A stretch of 64,000 bases of DNA from positions 434,001 to 498,000 of the forward strand of contig OZ242017.1 in NCBI GenBank assembly GCA_965204835.1. Reading direction: 5' to 3'. How positions within the stretch are numbered: position 1 is the stretch's first letter; each line of letters opens with the position of its first letter. A model generated the notes under the pieces. The model was not told the DNA's origin. It searched no databases and worked only from the letters and a program-made list of their open reading frames with translations. Source of the DNA: VXMT01 sp965204835. Lineage in GTDB: Bacteria; Chloroflexota; Dehalococcoidia; UBA2979. Positions 8,799-20,121 of the stretch are shown here, piece by piece. The position numbers and the translations under genes are program-made.

Positions 8799-9827
8799 AT
8801 GCGTCTGTCGGCCTCTCCGTTGCTGCTCGTCGCCATCTTGCTGGCCGCCTGCGCCGAGACCCCCGAGCCTCCCGCCCCCACGCCGACGCGCACCCCGACC
8901 GCCTCACCGTCGCCGACTGCCACGCCCTCGCCCAGCGCCACTGCCGTCTCGAGCCCGATAGCGGCCGTGACACCAACGCAGACACCAACCGCGACGGCCA
9001 CCCCCTCGCCCACTCCCACCCCGTCGCCAACCCCCGATCCCACACCAACCCCTGATCGTCGCCCTGTCCGCTGCGAGGGGCTCCAGGAGCGAGGCGCCGC
9101 CCTCGGCGAGGACGTCGAGGAGGCGATGGATGGCTACGTCGGCGGGTGGGGGCTTGCCCTCGTGGACCTCGACTGCGACGAGGCCATCCTCGTCCACCCC
9201 GGGCACGGCCAGTACCCGGCGTCGGCGGGAAAGATCGTGATCGTGATCACGGCGCTGCGAGCCGTGCAGGACGGCGAGTTGGCTTTCGAGGGGGAAGTCC
9301 GCGAGGACGTCGAGACCATCATGGCGCAGTCCCTCGACGCCCACTCCGACCGGCTCAACGACAAGCTGACCTCGGAGCAGATCGCCCACGTGCTGGAGCG
9401 CGTGGGCGCCTCGGAAGCGTCGAGGTACGAGCACAGCTGGCGCTACGCCCACCTCACCCCGCACGACCTCGCGCGGGTCTGGACCTCGCTCGTGCGCGGC
9501 GAGCAGCTCGACGAGGAGTGGACGGCCTACCTGCTCGACCTCGCCACGCGGCCCGAGCTGGGGCCGTACTTCTGGCCGTTCCCACCCGAGTGGGGCGTCG
9601 AGGGCTACGAGTACGGGCAGAAGGCCGGCTACTGGACCTCGCCGCGCCCGATCGGCTACCGCGTCTCGGCAGGCTTCGCCCGCCCCGCCGACGCCTCAAG
9701 CGAGGGCTACGTCTTCGCCTTCCTCATCCGCGCGGTGGCCGCCGACCTCGCCGGCTGGTGGCAGCGCCCGGTCTTCCCCCTCGTCCGAGACTTCATCGTG
9801 GGGGAGTTGGGCGAAGCGGAGGACTAA
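8799..9827 (+). CDS. Lipoprotein with class A beta-lactamase-like (serine hydrolase) domain
   Basis: A 342-residue secreted lipoprotein. The signal peptide ends at the lipobox LLAAC (Cys18), followed by a 70-residue Pro/Thr/Ser-rich linker (about 20-88) that spans the cell wall. The C-terminal domain resembles class A beta-lactamases: an SxxK motif (Ser142-Lys145 in YPASAGK), an SDR sequence in the place of SDN, and a KAG in the place of KTG near the C-terminus. The altered second and third motifs argue against true penicillin hydrolysis and favour a divergent peptidase or esterase-like or inactive member. It overlaps the next, convergent gene by 4 bases. Confidence 0.75.
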   Translation: MRLSASPLLLVAILLAACAETPEPPAPTPTRTPTASPSPTATPSPSATAVSSPIAAVTPTQTPTATATPSPTPTPSPTPDPTPTPDRRPVRCEGLQERGAALGEDVEEAMDGYVGGWGLALVDLDCDEAILVHPGHGQYPASAGKIVIVITALRAVQDGELAFEGEVREDVETIMAQSLDAHSDRLNDKLTSEQIAHVLERVGASEASRYEHSWRYAHLTPHDLARVWTSLVRGEQLDEEWTAYLLDLATRPELGPYFWPFPPEWGVEGYEYGQKAGYWTSPRPIGYRVSAGFARPADASSEGYVFAFLIRAVAADLAGWWQRPVFPLVRDFIVGELGEAED

Positions 9828-10648
9828 GCCAGGTCCTGGGCGCCGACGGCCGCGCCCAACTCATCGAGGACACGAGGCGAAGACCATCGGATCACTCCGT
9901 CGGAGTAGGCGTGGAGCATCTCGATAGTCGGCGCATCCCATACTTCGGCGGCGCGGCCGGCGTCGTCGAGGATCGGGAAGAACCGATACGGGGCTCGGAG
10001 CGCGACCTCGTCGCTCGCTCCCGCCCGCACGTCTACGACACGAAAGACGAACCGCTCGGCCTTGTTCCTGACGGCTTCTCGCGAGCTGCCGCTGATCGGC
10101 TGGAGCAGTGCGCTCGCATCGCCGTTCACGTGAAAGGCGAACTGCTGCAAGCCGGTCCGGCCGGGCACGAGCGGGCCGCGCTCGAATCGCACCCCAACGC
10201 GGAGCAGCGCATCTTGAACCTGCTCCTCGAACCTCCCCGTAGCGCGCCCCCGACCGCGGTATACCAGGTACGAGGTGTGCTGCGCGGCGCGTGCGACGGC
10301 GGTCAGTGCTTCCGCGAACCCGCCCTCATCGGTCTCTAGCAAGAGCTCTTCGTCTTGAACGCGCACACCCAGGGACTCAGCAATTCCCTGCAATTGCTCC
10401 TGGAATGCCGCGTTTCGCCGAACCGCGTATCCGCTCAGCCGAAGGTAGTCGACGGTCTCCCCGTCGTCGGTGATCACAAGCCGACCGTCAGTTAGTTCCT
10501 CGATCCGCAGCACCACGGCATCGTTGTCGCGCCGCAGGAAAGGCGTCGCGACGAAGCAAGCGCCAGCTTCCTCGTATGTGTCGAACTCGGCAGCGATGTG
10601 CTTCCTTGCCAGCGCCAGGCGTACATCGCGGGATTGCTGCGTAGTCAC
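9824..10648 (-). CDS. DUF1828/DUF1829 domain protein
   Basis: A 274-residue soluble protein. Residues 30-125 match the DUF1828 pattern (VATPFLRRDNDAVVLRIEEL, then LVITDDGETVDYLRLSGY). Residues about 140-250 correspond to the usually linked DUF1829 (a FxFxV region with QQFAFHVNGDASALLQPIS). The biochemical role of these domains is not established. The gene overlaps the upstream partner (10645-11106) by four bases in an ATGA junction, so the two are translationally coupled and probably work together. Such cassettes are variable between strains and are often found in defence or mobile contexts; that link is inference. Confidence 0.7.
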   Translation of the reverse strand: MTTQQSRDVRLALARKHIAAEFDTYEEAGACFVATPFLRRDNDAVVLRIEELTDGRLVITDDGETVDYLRLSGYAVRRNAAFQEQLQGIAESLGVRVQDEELLLETDEGGFAEALTAVARAAQHTSYLVYRGRGRATGRFEEQVQDALLRVGVRFERGPLVPGRTGLQQFAFHVNGDASALLQPISGSSREAVRNKAERFVFRVVDVRAGASDEVALRAPYRFFPILDDAGRAAEVWDAPTIEMLHAYSDGVIRWSSPRVLDELGAAVGAQDLA

Positions 10649-11106
10649 GCGTCAGCCTCGCTCCCGGACGGCTCAGGGTCCCAACCGTCCGTCCCCTCTA
10701 TCGTAATCCCACACTCAACCATGAAGCTGTCGAGGGCGCTGTGACGTGAAGTTGCATCGATGTCGTCCGGTACGTAGGCCGAGCGGTCCTCGTGCACTTC
10801 GTCCCACCCGTGCTTGTGTTCGCCGAGTATGAGTTCACCGTCCGGGTTGCGGTGCCGACCGGTGCTCTCCCAGCGCCGGATGCAGACCCCGTTGTAGATG
10901 AACGCGCGCCTGGTTCGGTACTGGTCGGAGGACGCCACGATCCTCCCAACGACTGTCGGCTGCGGGTCCCCGCGAACCGGACCGTGTACGGAGAAATCGG
11001 ACTCGTACTTCGGGGTCCTACCAGCCCGCAGAGTCCACTCGACACGCCCCGCGATGTGCTTGGGCGCAGCCAACACACGCGCCACCTCGTCGTCGGTCAC
11101 GCTCAT
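10645..11106 (-). CDS. Uncharacterised protein coupled to the DUF1828 gene
   Basis: A 153-residue soluble protein that I do not recognise. It is rich in Arg, His and Asp, with conserved-looking segments RRAFIYNGVCIRRWESTGRHRNPDGELI and GEHKHGWDEVHEDRSAYVPDDI. The latter looks like a small globular domain with several His and Asp residues that could bind metal or nucleic acid. The four-base overlap with the downstream DUF1828 gene is the best clue to its function. No clear Shine-Dalgarno sequence is seen before the ATG at 11106. Confidence 0.6.
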   Translation of the reverse strand: MSVTDDEVARVLAAPKHIAGRVEWTLRAGRTPKYESDFSVHGPVRGDPQPTVVGRIVASSDQYRTRRAFIYNGVCIRRWESTGRHRNPDGELILGEHKHGWDEVHEDRSAYVPDDIDATSRHSALDSFMVECGITIEGTDGWDPEPSGSEADA

Positions 11107-11143
11107 GACGTCGGGGGCAGTCGAGGCTTGTCGAGGCCTACCG

Positions 11144-13828
<2,685 letters not shown>

Positions 13829-13897
13829 CCCGGGCTCCGATCTGTTCGCTCGCTATGGTAGCGGACGTTGCCGTGATGGCGGCGAGGCGGACGCGCC

Positions 13898-14923
13898 CTA
13901 TTGGCCGTCGTCAGCAGGCAACCGGCTGAGGATCGCCTCGATACGCGGGTCGAAGACCGCCTTGAGCAGCGGGAGGTGGGTGAGCATCCAGCTCCTGATC
14001 TGCTCCAGGTCCTCGGGCGGATCGTGGATCGCGCCGTCGCGCCGGATGCTGATACTGGCGAAGGCATGCGGGCTGAACCTGCCCCAGTTCCACTCCGGGC
14101 GCTTGGCATCCTCGTCGCTGAGCTCGCCGTCTGCCAGCCGGTCGGCGAACTCCGCCTCTATCTCTTCGCGGTCGGCATGCAGTTCGTCGAAAACGCCGTT
14201 GGCTCGCTCGACGTTGCTGGCGCGCACATGGAATGTCACCCATGCATCGCTCTGTCCTTGGAGAGACGCAGCGTAGCCGGTTCGTTCTGTGATCCCCGGT
14301 GTGAAGAACCTCCCCGTCTGGTCGAAGTGCTGACGCGCTCCTGTGGCGAAGCCACTCTGGACGAGTTGGGAAATCAGTGGCCGGAAGAAGTCCTCGTAGA
14401 GTCGGCCGCGCTCAGACTGGGCTCCCTCCGGGACTGTGGCGTTCTCGTCCCACCCGCCCGGCCAGACGATCTTGCGGAACCGCGGCTCGAGATCCGCTGA
14501 GCCATCCCTGCGTAATAGGTCGATCTGGACTGCGTAGAGGCTGATCCCGTCGAGCGTCCACTCGTTGAGTCGGTGTAGCGCCAGGGCGAGTTGGCGTCGG
14601 AACTCCGGCGCGACCCACACCGCAACGTGCGCGTCGAGCCCTGTCGCGTAGGTGAGCAACTGGCCGAGGTGCTGGAGGTCGCTCCACTCAAGCTGATTCT
14701 CGATAGCTACCAGCACGTCACCATCGTCGCTGGGCGTTCGCGCCAGGATGTCCAGAAAGTACGGGCCGACCGCCACTTCCTCGCCCAGCCGCTCGAGGGT
14801 CAGACCTAACTCCGCGCCGAGGAGATCGAGGCGCTCGGCCAGCCAGGGCGTGAAATCGTGCGCCTCGTGCGGCCACTGTGAACGCATGTGGACCCGCTGA
14901 GCCTCGTCCCAGGACGCACTCAT
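13898..14923 (-). CDS. DUF4268 protein with PD-(D/E)XK nuclease-like N-terminal domain
   Basis: A 341-residue soluble protein. The N-terminal half has a nuclease-like core: Asp58 in YFLDILAR, then Glu75-Asn76-Gln77 in VAIENQLEWSD and HLGQLLTYATG. This is the D...ExQ form of the PD-(D/E)XK fold common in restriction-like and Card1/HARE-type proteins. The C-terminal half (about 190-335) matches DUF4268 (GRLYEDFFRPL, then PEWNWGRFSPHAFASISI). These proteins are abundant in variable genome regions and many are annotated near restriction or defence genes. It follows a small gene by 6 bases and is probably cotranscribed with it. Confidence 0.75.
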   Translation of the reverse strand: MSASWDEAQRVHMRSQWPHEAHDFTPWLAERLDLLGAELGLTLERLGEEVAVGPYFLDILARTPSDDGDVLVAIENQLEWSDLQHLGQLLTYATGLDAHVAVWVAPEFRRQLALALHRLNEWTLDGISLYAVQIDLLRRDGSADLEPRFRKIVWPGGWDENATVPEGAQSERGRLYEDFFRPLISQLVQSGFATGARQHFDQTGRFFTPGITERTGYAASLQGQSDAWVTFHVRASNVERANGVFDELHADREEIEAEFADRLADGELSDEDAKRPEWNWGRFSPHAFASISIRRDGAIHDPPEDLEQIRSWMLTHLPLLKAVFDPRIEAILSRLPADDGQ

Positions 14924-14929
14924 CGGCGT

Positions 14930-15310
14930 CTACCTCTCTCGTATGCCACTGTCACCCGTTCGCACCTCGAAGTCGCGGCGGTCGCGGTAGAGCAGCGCGC
15001 GGTTCAGCACGTAGTCGTCGGCGTCGAGGTCGATGTCTCCGCAGTCGGTCATGGTCCAGTACTTGTGCGCGCCCAGGAACAGGTAGTCGCGTGTCTGGCC
15101 GAAGAAGCGGCCTTCGATGCCCTCGCCGCGCGCAATGCGCGTGCAGAACGCTGCGAGCAGCGCCTGCTGCCCGTCTTTCTTCACCACCACGTACTCGTGG
15201 GGCCACGTATCGCGGTAGGTGACCGCCTCGCGCCACGGTGCGCGCTCGATCAACGCCATGATGTCGCGTACGCGGTCCTCGGGGACTTCGGGGCCGCTAC
15301 TGTGTCTCAT
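14930..15310 (-). CDS. Small conserved hypothetical protein, partner of DUF4268 gene
   Basis: A 126-residue soluble protein. The start at 15310 follows GGAGTCGGG. Visible segments are APWREAVTYRDTWPHEYVVVKKDGQQ, then GRFFGQTRDYLFLGAHKYWTM and DLDADDYVLNRALLYRDRRDFE. I do not know a function, but the density of aromatic and charged residues looks like a compact conserved enzyme or binding domain. Six bases separate it from the nuclease-like DUF4268 gene, which suggests a joint function. Confidence 0.65.
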   Translation of the reverse strand: MRHSSGPEVPEDRVRDIMALIERAPWREAVTYRDTWPHEYVVVKKDGQQALLAAFCTRIARGEGIEGRFFGQTRDYLFLGAHKYWTMTDCGDIDLDADDYVLNRALLYRDRRDFEVRTGDSGIRER

Positions 15311-15416
15311 CCCGACTCCGTCCGCGACCGCTGGAGCGGTACCGGCTCCACCTCTTCCGCGACAATGGTAGTGGAGGGGTGCAGGTACCCCTTGCATCCT
15401 GGAGTCGAGGCGGACG

Positions 15417-18400
15417 GTGAGCACGATCGACGTCGAGGAGCGCACGCAGCAGCTCGGGCGCTCCCTGCTCGACGAGGCGGCGCGCTACCGGCCCGGACCC
15501 GCCGAGCGCGTGCAGGACTGGCTGCTCGGCCTCACCGCCGCCAACGAGCGCTTCCGCGGCCGCCTCCTCCGCTACCTCGACGTGCTCGCCTCGCTCGACC
15601 ACGACAGCAGCGGCGCCGAGGCGAAGCGGCTCGCCGCCGAGTACTTCGGCGACGAGTTCCCCGAGCTGCCGCGCGGGCTGCGCTGGCTGCTGCGGCTCGC
15701 CCGCAACGACCACGTGCCGGCGCGCGTCATGGGCGAGTCCTCGCGCCGCGCCGCCGAGCTGTTCGCGCGGCGCTTCATCACCCCGCCGGGCGCCGAGACG
15801 CTCGCCGACACGGTCCGCCAGCTCCGCGACGACGGGCGGTACCCCTCGTTCGACCTGCTCGGCGAGGCGGTGCTGAGCGGGCGCGAGGCCGAGGCGTACC
15901 TCGCGAGCTACCTCGAGCTCATCGGGAGGCTCGCCCACGACCCTGCGGCGGGCGAGGTGACGCCGGGCGGTGTGTTCGCGCTCCAGGTCTCGCTCAAGCT
16001 CTCCTCGCTCACGCCGCACTTCAGCCCCGTCGACCCCGAGGGCACGATCGCGCGCACCCGGCCTCCCCTCGAGGCGATCGTGGAGGCGGCCGACCGCGCG
16101 GGCGTGGGCGTCACGGTCGACATGGAGCAGTTCGAGTACCGCGACCTGACGTGGGAGCTGTTCACGCGCACGTTCGCGCGCGGCGAGCGCTTCGACGAGT
16201 GGCCCGGCGCGGGCATCGTGCTGCAGGCGTACCTGCGCGAGGCCGACGCCCATGCCGAGGCGTTCGCCGGCTTCGCGGAGGCGCGAGGCGTCCCGTTCCA
16301 GGTGCGGCTCGTGAAGGGCGCGTACTGGGACTACGAGACGATCGTGGCCGAGGCCGCGCGCTGGGCGCCCCCGGTGTTCACCCGCAAGGCCGAGACCGAC
16401 GCCGCGTTCGAGGGGGTGCTCGCGCGCCTCGTCGGCGCGCACCCGGCGCTGCACGTCGCCGTCGGCAGCCACAACGCGCGCGCCCACGCGCTAGCCGAGG
16501 CGCTCGCCGAAGCCTCGGGCCTGCCGGAGCGCGCCGTCGAGCACCAGACGCTGTTCCGCACCGCCGAGGGCACCAGCCGCGCGCTGGCGCAGCTCGGCTG
16601 GGCGGCGCGCGACTACGTGCCGTCGGGCGAGCTGCTGCCGGGCATGGCGTACCTCGTGCGGCGCGTGCTCGAGAACTCCTCGCAGGCCGGTGTGCTGCTG
16701 GCCGGGCGCACCGGCGCAGCGCCCGAGGAGCTGCTGCGCGCCCCGCCCGTGCTCGCAGCGGCTCCCGCAACGCCGCGGGCCGCGTCACCGGGCGCGTTCG
16801 AGCGGGCGTCCGAGGCGCGTTGGTTCGAGCCGGGGTTCCGCGACGCGTTCCAGGCGGCGCTCGACTCGACCCGTGCCCGCTGGGGCGGGCGCTTCCCGCT
16901 GTCCGTCGGCAGGGCGGAGGGCGGTGCTGAGACGGTCGCGGTGCATAGCCCCTCGCACCCCGACGGCGAGCCCGTCGGCTTCGCCGAGCTCGCGGACGCC
17001 GAGGCCACGCGGCGGGCTATCGAGGCGGCCACGTTGGGCCTCGATGCATGGAGCGCCACGCCGGTGGCTGAGCGCGCGTCGATCCTGCGTCGTGCCGCCG
17101 ACCTCATCGAGGCGCGGGGGCACGAGTTCGCCGCGTGGATCGTGCACGAGGGCGGACGAGACCGCGCCGGCGCGTGGACCGAGGTCGAGGAGGCCGTGGA
17201 CTACCTCCGCTACTACGCGGCGCAGGCCGAGGCGCTGTTCGGGGACTTCGGCGGCCGCATCGCGCCTCGAGGCGTCGTGGCGGTGATCCCGCCGTGGAAC
17301 TTCCCGCTCGCCATCCCGTGCGGGATGACGGCCGCGGCGCTGGCCTGCGGAAACGCGGCCATCCTCAAGCCGGCCGAACAGACGCCGCTGCTCGGGCATC
17401 GCCTCGTCGCGCTGCTGCACGAGGCGGGCGTGCCACGCGAGGCGCTGATCGCGCTGCCCGGTCGCGGCGAGGAGGCAGGGGCTGCGCTCGCCGGGAGCCC
17501 CGATGTGGCGATGGTCGCGTTCACCGGCTCGCGCGATGTCGGCACGCTGCTCCACGACGCCGTCTCGCGTGTCGAGCCCTCCGGCGCGGCGGTCACGAAG
17601 ACGCTCGTCGCCGAGATGGGCGGCAAGAACGCGATCATCGTCTTCGCCGACGCCGACCCCGACGAGGTCGTCGAGGGCGTCATGCGGTCGGCGTTCGGGC
17701 ACGCGAACCAGAAGTGCTCGGCCGCCTCGCGCGTCCTCGTGGCCGAGGCGGTATACGAGACCGTCCGCGACCGCCTCGTCGAGGCCGCCCGCAGCCTGCG
17801 CGTCGGGCCCGCGGACGCAGCCGCGACGCAGGTCAACCCGGTCATCGACGCCGACGCCCGCGACCGGCTGGTGCGCGACGCGGAGCTCGCCCGCCGTGAG
17901 TGCGACGTGCTCCTCGACCGCTTCGAGGAGCCGGCCGCGGACGGCGCGTTGTTGCTCGGGCCGCTCGTCGTGGAGCTGCCCGCGGCGCGGGCGCGCGTGG
18001 CGCGGACGACGACCGAGGAGCTGTTCGGCCCGATCCTCGCGCTGGTCCCGTTCGCGACTGAGGAGGAGGCGTACACGGTGGTGAACGGGACGGACTACGG
18101 CCTCACCGCCGGCATCTTCTCGCGCAGTCCCGCGACCATCGAGCGCGCGGCGCGCGCGATCGAGGCCGGCAACGTCTACGCCAACCGCCCCATCACGGCG
18201 GCGCGCGTCGGCGTCGAGCCGTTCGGCGGGATGAAGATGTCCGGCACCGGGCCGAAGGCGGGCGGCGACGACTACCTGTGGGCCTTCGTGCGCCGCACCG
18301 ATGCTCCCTCGGACGACCCGGCCGTCCATCCGCCCGCCCCGCCGGACGGCACTGCTCCGGCGGTCGACCTGCCGGCCGAGGGCTGGGACGCACCGCTCGA

Positions 18401-19025
18401 CGAGCGCGTCGAGGTGGTCGAGCGCGCCGCCGTGCTCCTCGGCGACGACGGCCGGTACGACGAAGCGGGCGCGCTGCTCGCCGCCGCGCAGGCCGCGAGG
18501 CGCGAGCTCGGCCGGCCGCAGCCGACCATCCCCGTCGCCGGGCAGCGCACCGAGCTGCGCTACGACACGCCGCGCGGCGTCGGCCTCCTCCACGCGAGCG
18601 GCCCCGACGCGGCATGGTGGCTCGTCGCGCCGCTCCTCGCCGGGAACAGCCTCGCGCTCTTCGACTCGCGCAGCACCTACCCCATCACAGCCGCGCTACG
18701 GCGCGCGGGCCTGCCGCCGGGGGTCGCGCAGCCCGACCCAGGCGGCCTCGGCGCCATGCTCGCCGCCGCCCGCAGCCCCGAGGTCGCCTTCGCCGCGTCC
18801 GACGGCGGCCCGGCGCTCGCACGCGCGCTGCACCGCGAGCTGGGGCCGACGGTGCCCGGGCAGCGGTCCCTGAAGGCGCTGCTTTCGCGCCTCGACGGCC
18901 CGCAGGCCGGCGAGCCCGGGTTCGTGCGGCGCTTCGCGTGGCCGAAGGTCGTCGCGGTGCGGACGCTCCGTCACGGCGCGGACCTGGGACTCGATCCGGT
19001 TGAAGCGGGCGAGCGGCGTCGGTAG
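15417..19025 (+). CDS. putA: Bifunctional proline dehydrogenase / glutamate-semialdehyde dehydrogenase
   Basis: A 1202-residue enzyme that oxidises proline to P5C with FAD and then the semialdehyde to glutamate with NAD, with substrate channelling. The proline dehydrogenase barrel spans about residues 120-430 (QVRLVKGAYWDYE at about 297). The aldehyde dehydrogenase domain spans about 500-960, with the general base Glu733 (LVAEMGGKN) and nucleophile Cys767 (GHANQKCSAAS). Residues about 1030-1170 form the non-catalytic C-terminal domain of long PutAs that looks like a broken dehydrogenase repeat (YDTPRGVGLLHASGP). There is no N-terminal DNA-binding domain, so it is not a PutA repressor. The start is GTG after GGAGTCGAGG. 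Confidence 0.95.
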   Translation: MSTIDVEERTQQLGRSLLDEAARYRPGPAERVQDWLLGLTAANERFRGRLLRYLDVLASLDHDSSGAEAKRLAAEYFGDEFPELPRGLRWLLRLARNDHVPARVMGESSRRAAELFARRFITPPGAETLADTVRQLRDDGRYPSFDLLGEAVLSGREAEAYLASYLELIGRLAHDPAAGEVTPGGVFALQVSLKLSSLTPHFSPVDPEGTIARTRPPLEAIVEAADRAGVGVTVDMEQFEYRDLTWELFTRTFARGERFDEWPGAGIVLQAYLREADAHAEAFAGFAEARGVPFQVRLVKGAYWDYETIVAEAARWAPPVFTRKAETDAAFEGVLARLVGAHPALHVAVGSHNARAHALAEALAEASGLPERAVEHQTLFRTAEGTSRALAQLGWAARDYVPSGELLPGMAYLVRRVLENSSQAGVLLAGRTGAAPEELLRAPPVLAAAPATPRAASPGAFERASEARWFEPGFRDAFQAALDSTRARWGGRFPLSVGRAEGGAETVAVHSPSHPDGEPVGFAELADAEATRRAIEAATLGLDAWSATPVAERASILRRAADLIEARGHEFAAWIVHEGGRDRAGAWTEVEEAVDYLRYYAAQAEALFGDFGGRIAPRGVVAVIPPWNFPLAIPCGMTAAALACGNAAILKPAEQTPLLGHRLVALLHEAGVPREALIALPGRGEEAGAALAGSPDVAMVAFTGSRDVGTLLHDAVSRVEPSGAAVTKTLVAEMGGKNAIIVFADADPDEVVEGVMRSAFGHANQKCSAASRVLVAEAVYETVRDRLVEAARSLRVGPADAAATQVNPVIDADARDRLVRDAELARRECDVLLDRFEEPAADGALLLGPLVVELPAARARVARTTTEELFGPILALVPFATEEEAYTVVNGTDYGLTAGIFSRSPATIERAARAIEAGNVYANRPITAARVGVEPFGGMKMSGTGPKAGGDDYLWAFVRRTDAPSDDPAVHPPAPPDGTAPAVDLPAEGWDAPLDERVEVVERAAVLLGDDGRYDEAGALLAAAQAARRELGRPQPTIPVAGQRTELRYDTPRGVGLLHASGPDAAWWLVAPLLAGNSLALFDSRSTYPITAALRRAGLPPGVAQPDPGGLGAMLAAARSPEVAFAASDGGPALARALHRELGPTVPGQRSLKALLSRLDGPQAGEPGFVRRFAWPKVVAVRTLRHGADLGLDPVEAGERRR

Positions 19026-19028
19026 GCT
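19000..19028 (+). promoter_or_regulatory. Candidate promoter for tRNA-Val
   Basis: TTGAAG at 19000-19005 and TAGGCT at 19023-19028 are 17 bases apart and end 11 bases before the tRNA. It overlaps the 3' end of putA. Confidence 0.4.
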
Positions 19029-19039
19029 GGAAGTCCTTC

Positions 19040-19116
19040 GGGCGGTTAGCTCAGTTGGTACGAGCGCTCGCTTCACACGCGAGAGGTCACTGGTTCAAGT
19101 CCAGTACCGCCCACCA
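19040..19116 (+). tRNA. tRNA-Val(CAC)
   Basis: A full cloverleaf: acceptor GGGCGGT/ACCGCCC, D stem GCTC/GAGC, anticodon stem CTCGC/GCGAG with loop TTCACAC, and T arm ACTGG-TTCAAGT-CCAGT. The anticodon CAC reads GUG. The 3' CCA is encoded (19114-19116). Confidence 0.95.
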
Positions 19117-19170
19117 CCCCCTTCAGCCCTCGACGCACAGCCCTCGACGCGGTGATTGCACACCTTAGTA

Positions 19171-19183
19171 GTTGTTATACAAC
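19171..19183 (+). promoter_or_regulatory. Inverted repeat, possible operator of the membrane protein gene
   Basis: GTTGT-TAT-ACAAC is a perfect 5-3-5 inverted repeat in an AT-rich patch. A TAATAT box lies at 19203-19208, so the repeat would cover the -35 region. The architecture (short arms around TAT) resembles the longer palindrome before the MMPL gene at 22639-22655. Confidence 0.4.
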
Positions 19184-19271
19184 ACTGTGGTGCACATCAC
19201 GCTAATATGTCCGCAATCGGGCTCGCCGCGCGCGCCCGTCGTTCGTATTCGCTGCGCGAAGGAGGATCCGG

Positions 19272-20006
19272 ATGGCGATGGCTCCAACCAGGCATGCAGG
19301 ACTCGCGCTCGTCGTGGGTGTCATCCTCGCGATGGTCGGCTCGATGATCTTCCCCGGGGGGCCGATCGTCGACAGCGTCGACCAGACGGACTTCGAGGCC
19401 GCGATCGGAGCGCTGGCCGGGAACCCCGGGCTCGGCCACGTCACCACGCTCATGGTGATCGTCGGCATGCTCCTCCACGGCTACGGCCTGCTCGCGCTCT
19501 TCGGGCTCGCCCGGGGCGGCGATGGGTTCAGCGGTCCCGGGCTCCGGTTCGGGATCATCCTCAGCCTCTTCGGCTGGGGCCTCTTCGTCCTCGCGATGGC
19601 CAAGCGGCTCATGGTGATCCACCTCACGCAGCGCGCCGACATCGAGGAGACCGCTGCGTTGCAGGAGTTCTTCGACGCCGCTGCGCTCACCGGCCACATC
19701 GAGATGGCGGGTCTCGTCCTCGGGTTCATCGCGATCTACCCGTTCGGGTCCGCCCTGACCGGGCTCGGTCTCGTCTCACGATTCGAGGGCACGGACCTCC
19801 TGAAACTGGCCTGCTACGGCCTCGTCGTGGTCGGCGTCGTGGGGTTCGTGAACTTCGTCGTGGCGCTGTTCACCCCCACGTCGACCGTCGAGACGCTCCT
19901 CATCGTCAACAACATGGCGCTGGCCTTCGGTTCCATCTGCCTCCTCGTCCTGGGGATCGGCATGTACCAGGGCCGCAGCGAGCTCACGGCGGACGACGGC
20001 GCGTAG
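19272..20006 (+). CDS. Multi-pass membrane protein of unknown function
   Basis: A 244-residue protein with about six or seven hydrophobic segments and a helical soluble insert (about residues 110-140, HLTQRADIEETAALQEFFDAA). GGAGG precedes the start. No family is recognised. It is convergent with the MMPL exporter gene and the two share a hairpin terminator. Confidence 0.75.
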   Translation: MAMAPTRHAGLALVVGVILAMVGSMIFPGGPIVDSVDQTDFEAAIGALAGNPGLGHVTTLMVIVGMLLHGYGLLALFGLARGGDGFSGPGLRFGIILSLFGWGLFVLAMAKRLMVIHLTQRADIEETAALQEFFDAAALTGHIEMAGLVLGFIAIYPFGSALTGLGLVSRFEGTDLLKLACYGLVVVGVVGFVNFVVALFTPTSTVETLLIVNNMALAFGSICLLVLGIGMYQGRSELTADDGA

Positions 20007-20050
20007 CGACGCTCCGCGCCGGGCGGCCCACCCGGCAGCCGCACCCTCCC

Positions 20051-20083
20051 CCCCGGGTCGACCGCACTGCGGTCGACTCGGGG
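20051..20083. terminator. Bidirectional hairpin between convergent genes
   Basis: Arms GTCGACCGCA (20057-20066) and TGCGGTCGAC (20068-20077) are perfectly complementary around one base, extended by CCCCG and CGGGG outside. No strong T-run follows, but the site between two convergent genes fits a terminator. Confidence 0.55.
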
Positions 20084-20121
20084 CGTGGCGTCGCCTTCGT
20101 GTCGAGGTCCCCGCGGGGAGG

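Noticed and set aside
8875..9060. Low-complexity CCGACGCC/CACCAAC repeats
   Set aside because: They encode the Pro/Thr-rich stalk of the lipoprotein at 8799.
15417..19025. PutA as a DNA-binding autorepressor
   Set aside because: There is no ribbon-helix-helix domain at the N-terminus; the protein starts directly with the helical and barrel domains.
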